64,000 bases of DNA, taken from positions 558,001 to 622,000 of the forward strand of contig JAHQRK010000018.1 in NCBI GenBank assembly GCA_019828595.1, written 5' to 3'. Origin of the DNA: Aphanomyces cochlioides. Its lineage: Eukaryota; Oomycota; Saprolegniomycetes; Saprolegniales; Verrucalvaceae. The position numbers and the translations under genes are program-made. Of the stretch, positions 63,687-64,000 are shown one piece after another; position 1 is the first letter of the stretch, and each line of letters starts with the position of its first letter. The notes under the pieces are model-generated. The model was given only the letters and a program-made list of their open reading frames with translations, made no database searches and was not told the DNA's origin.

Positions 63687-63765
63687 GCGGTTAGACTCAA
63701 TGTTGGATCAATCAAAACGAGATGTTTTGAGATGTTTTGATTGATCCAACATTGAGTCTGACCGC
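63687..63765. repeat. Long hairpin, second copy
   Basis: Same 32-bp arms and 15-nt loop as 57437-57515, at an offset of 6250. No difference was noted. Confidence 0.85.
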
Positions 63766-64000
63766 TGATGGTGGAGCTGCCAAAGACCGACTCCAGCAAC
63801 AACTCGTCGCTCGTTTCATCTTCCTCATCAAAATCCCATTTCTTCAGGACGATCGAAGTCACGGGAGAACGCTTCAACCATGCAATGAGGATTTCCAAGT
63901 GGCGTCTTTGAAACTTGGCGGATCCTCCGAGCGTGGATCACCCGATGAACCCAAGAGGAAGAGCATGGACAGGTTGAGTCGAACTAGTGTGGAGCTTGCT
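63766..64000 (-). pseudogene. Truncated F-box-like/LRR gene copy B (runs off the window)
   Basis: Repeats 57516-57750 of copy A: LEILIAWLKRSPVTSIVLKKWDF and the frame change that follows. The rest lies beyond the window, so the duplicated unit is longer than can be measured here. Confidence 0.7.

Overview
The window looks like nuclear DNA of an oomycete, most likely of the Saprolegnia/Aphanomyces type. This is inferred, not computed. Genes are densely packed on both strands and many carry several very short GT..AG introns of about 39-60 bp. Convergent neighbours lie as little as 30 bp apart. There are no prokaryotic operons or Shine-Dalgarno sites. The families are typical of a free-living eukaryote: complex I B8 subunit, Cdc6/ORC ATPase, OGG1, CaM-kinase, S28 peptidase, peroxisomal-type aminotransferase and No-Go-decay nuclease. 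Exon joins were worked out by hand from frame continuity and family resemblance.

Layout. From 1 to 20.1 kb is a compact housekeeping block. It holds the 3' end of a membrane protein; NDUFA2 (-); a Cdc6/Orc1-like AAA+ protein with an unusual N-terminal module (-); a piggyBac-derived protein that has lost its catalytic aspartates (-); an AGXT-like aminotransferase (-); an S28 serine carboxypeptidase (+); an 891-aa Ser/Thr-Pro-rich protein carrying three copies of the module seen in the Cdc6-like protein (+); a small protein with a WASP/WAVE-like acidic C-terminus (-); a CUE-DUF1771-Smr nuclease of the Cue2/N4BP2 type (-); a secreted glycoprotein of unknown function (+); and a CaMK-type kinase (-). 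From 21.1 to 25.6 kb lies a decayed two-module multi-pass membrane-protein gene with at least five frame breaks. Next come a small membrane protein and an SR-rich 2-oxoglutarate dioxygenase with a CCCH finger.

From 27.9 to 42.3 kb is a cluster of F-box-like/leucine-rich-repeat genes: five intact, one pseudogene and one fragment. It is interrupted by OGG1 and an ankyrin-repeat gene. Its right edge abuts a decayed Helitron (42.3-45.4 kb).

From 45 to 53 kb is a transposon graveyard: a relic of a Tc1/mariner/IS630-type element, a second such element with recognisable TIRs and three frameshifts, a PIF/Harbinger element with both ORFs broken, and a CENP-B-like HTH scrap. From 53.07 kb to the end is a direct segmental duplication of more than 4.1 kb that is almost base-identical. 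Each copy carries a Tc1/mariner-like transposon (1739 and 1740 bp), an unidentified ORF, a broken NOP2 (rRNA m5C methyltransferase) and a broken F-box/LRR gene ending in a long hairpin. One transposase copy is open once its intron is removed; the other has one extra base.

Points of most interest are the shared GW..YxY module linking the Cdc6-like protein to the 891-aa phospho-site-rich protein, the intron-bearing but catalytically dead piggyBac protein, the recurring TATCCGG promoter motif, and the very recent 4.13-kb duplication.
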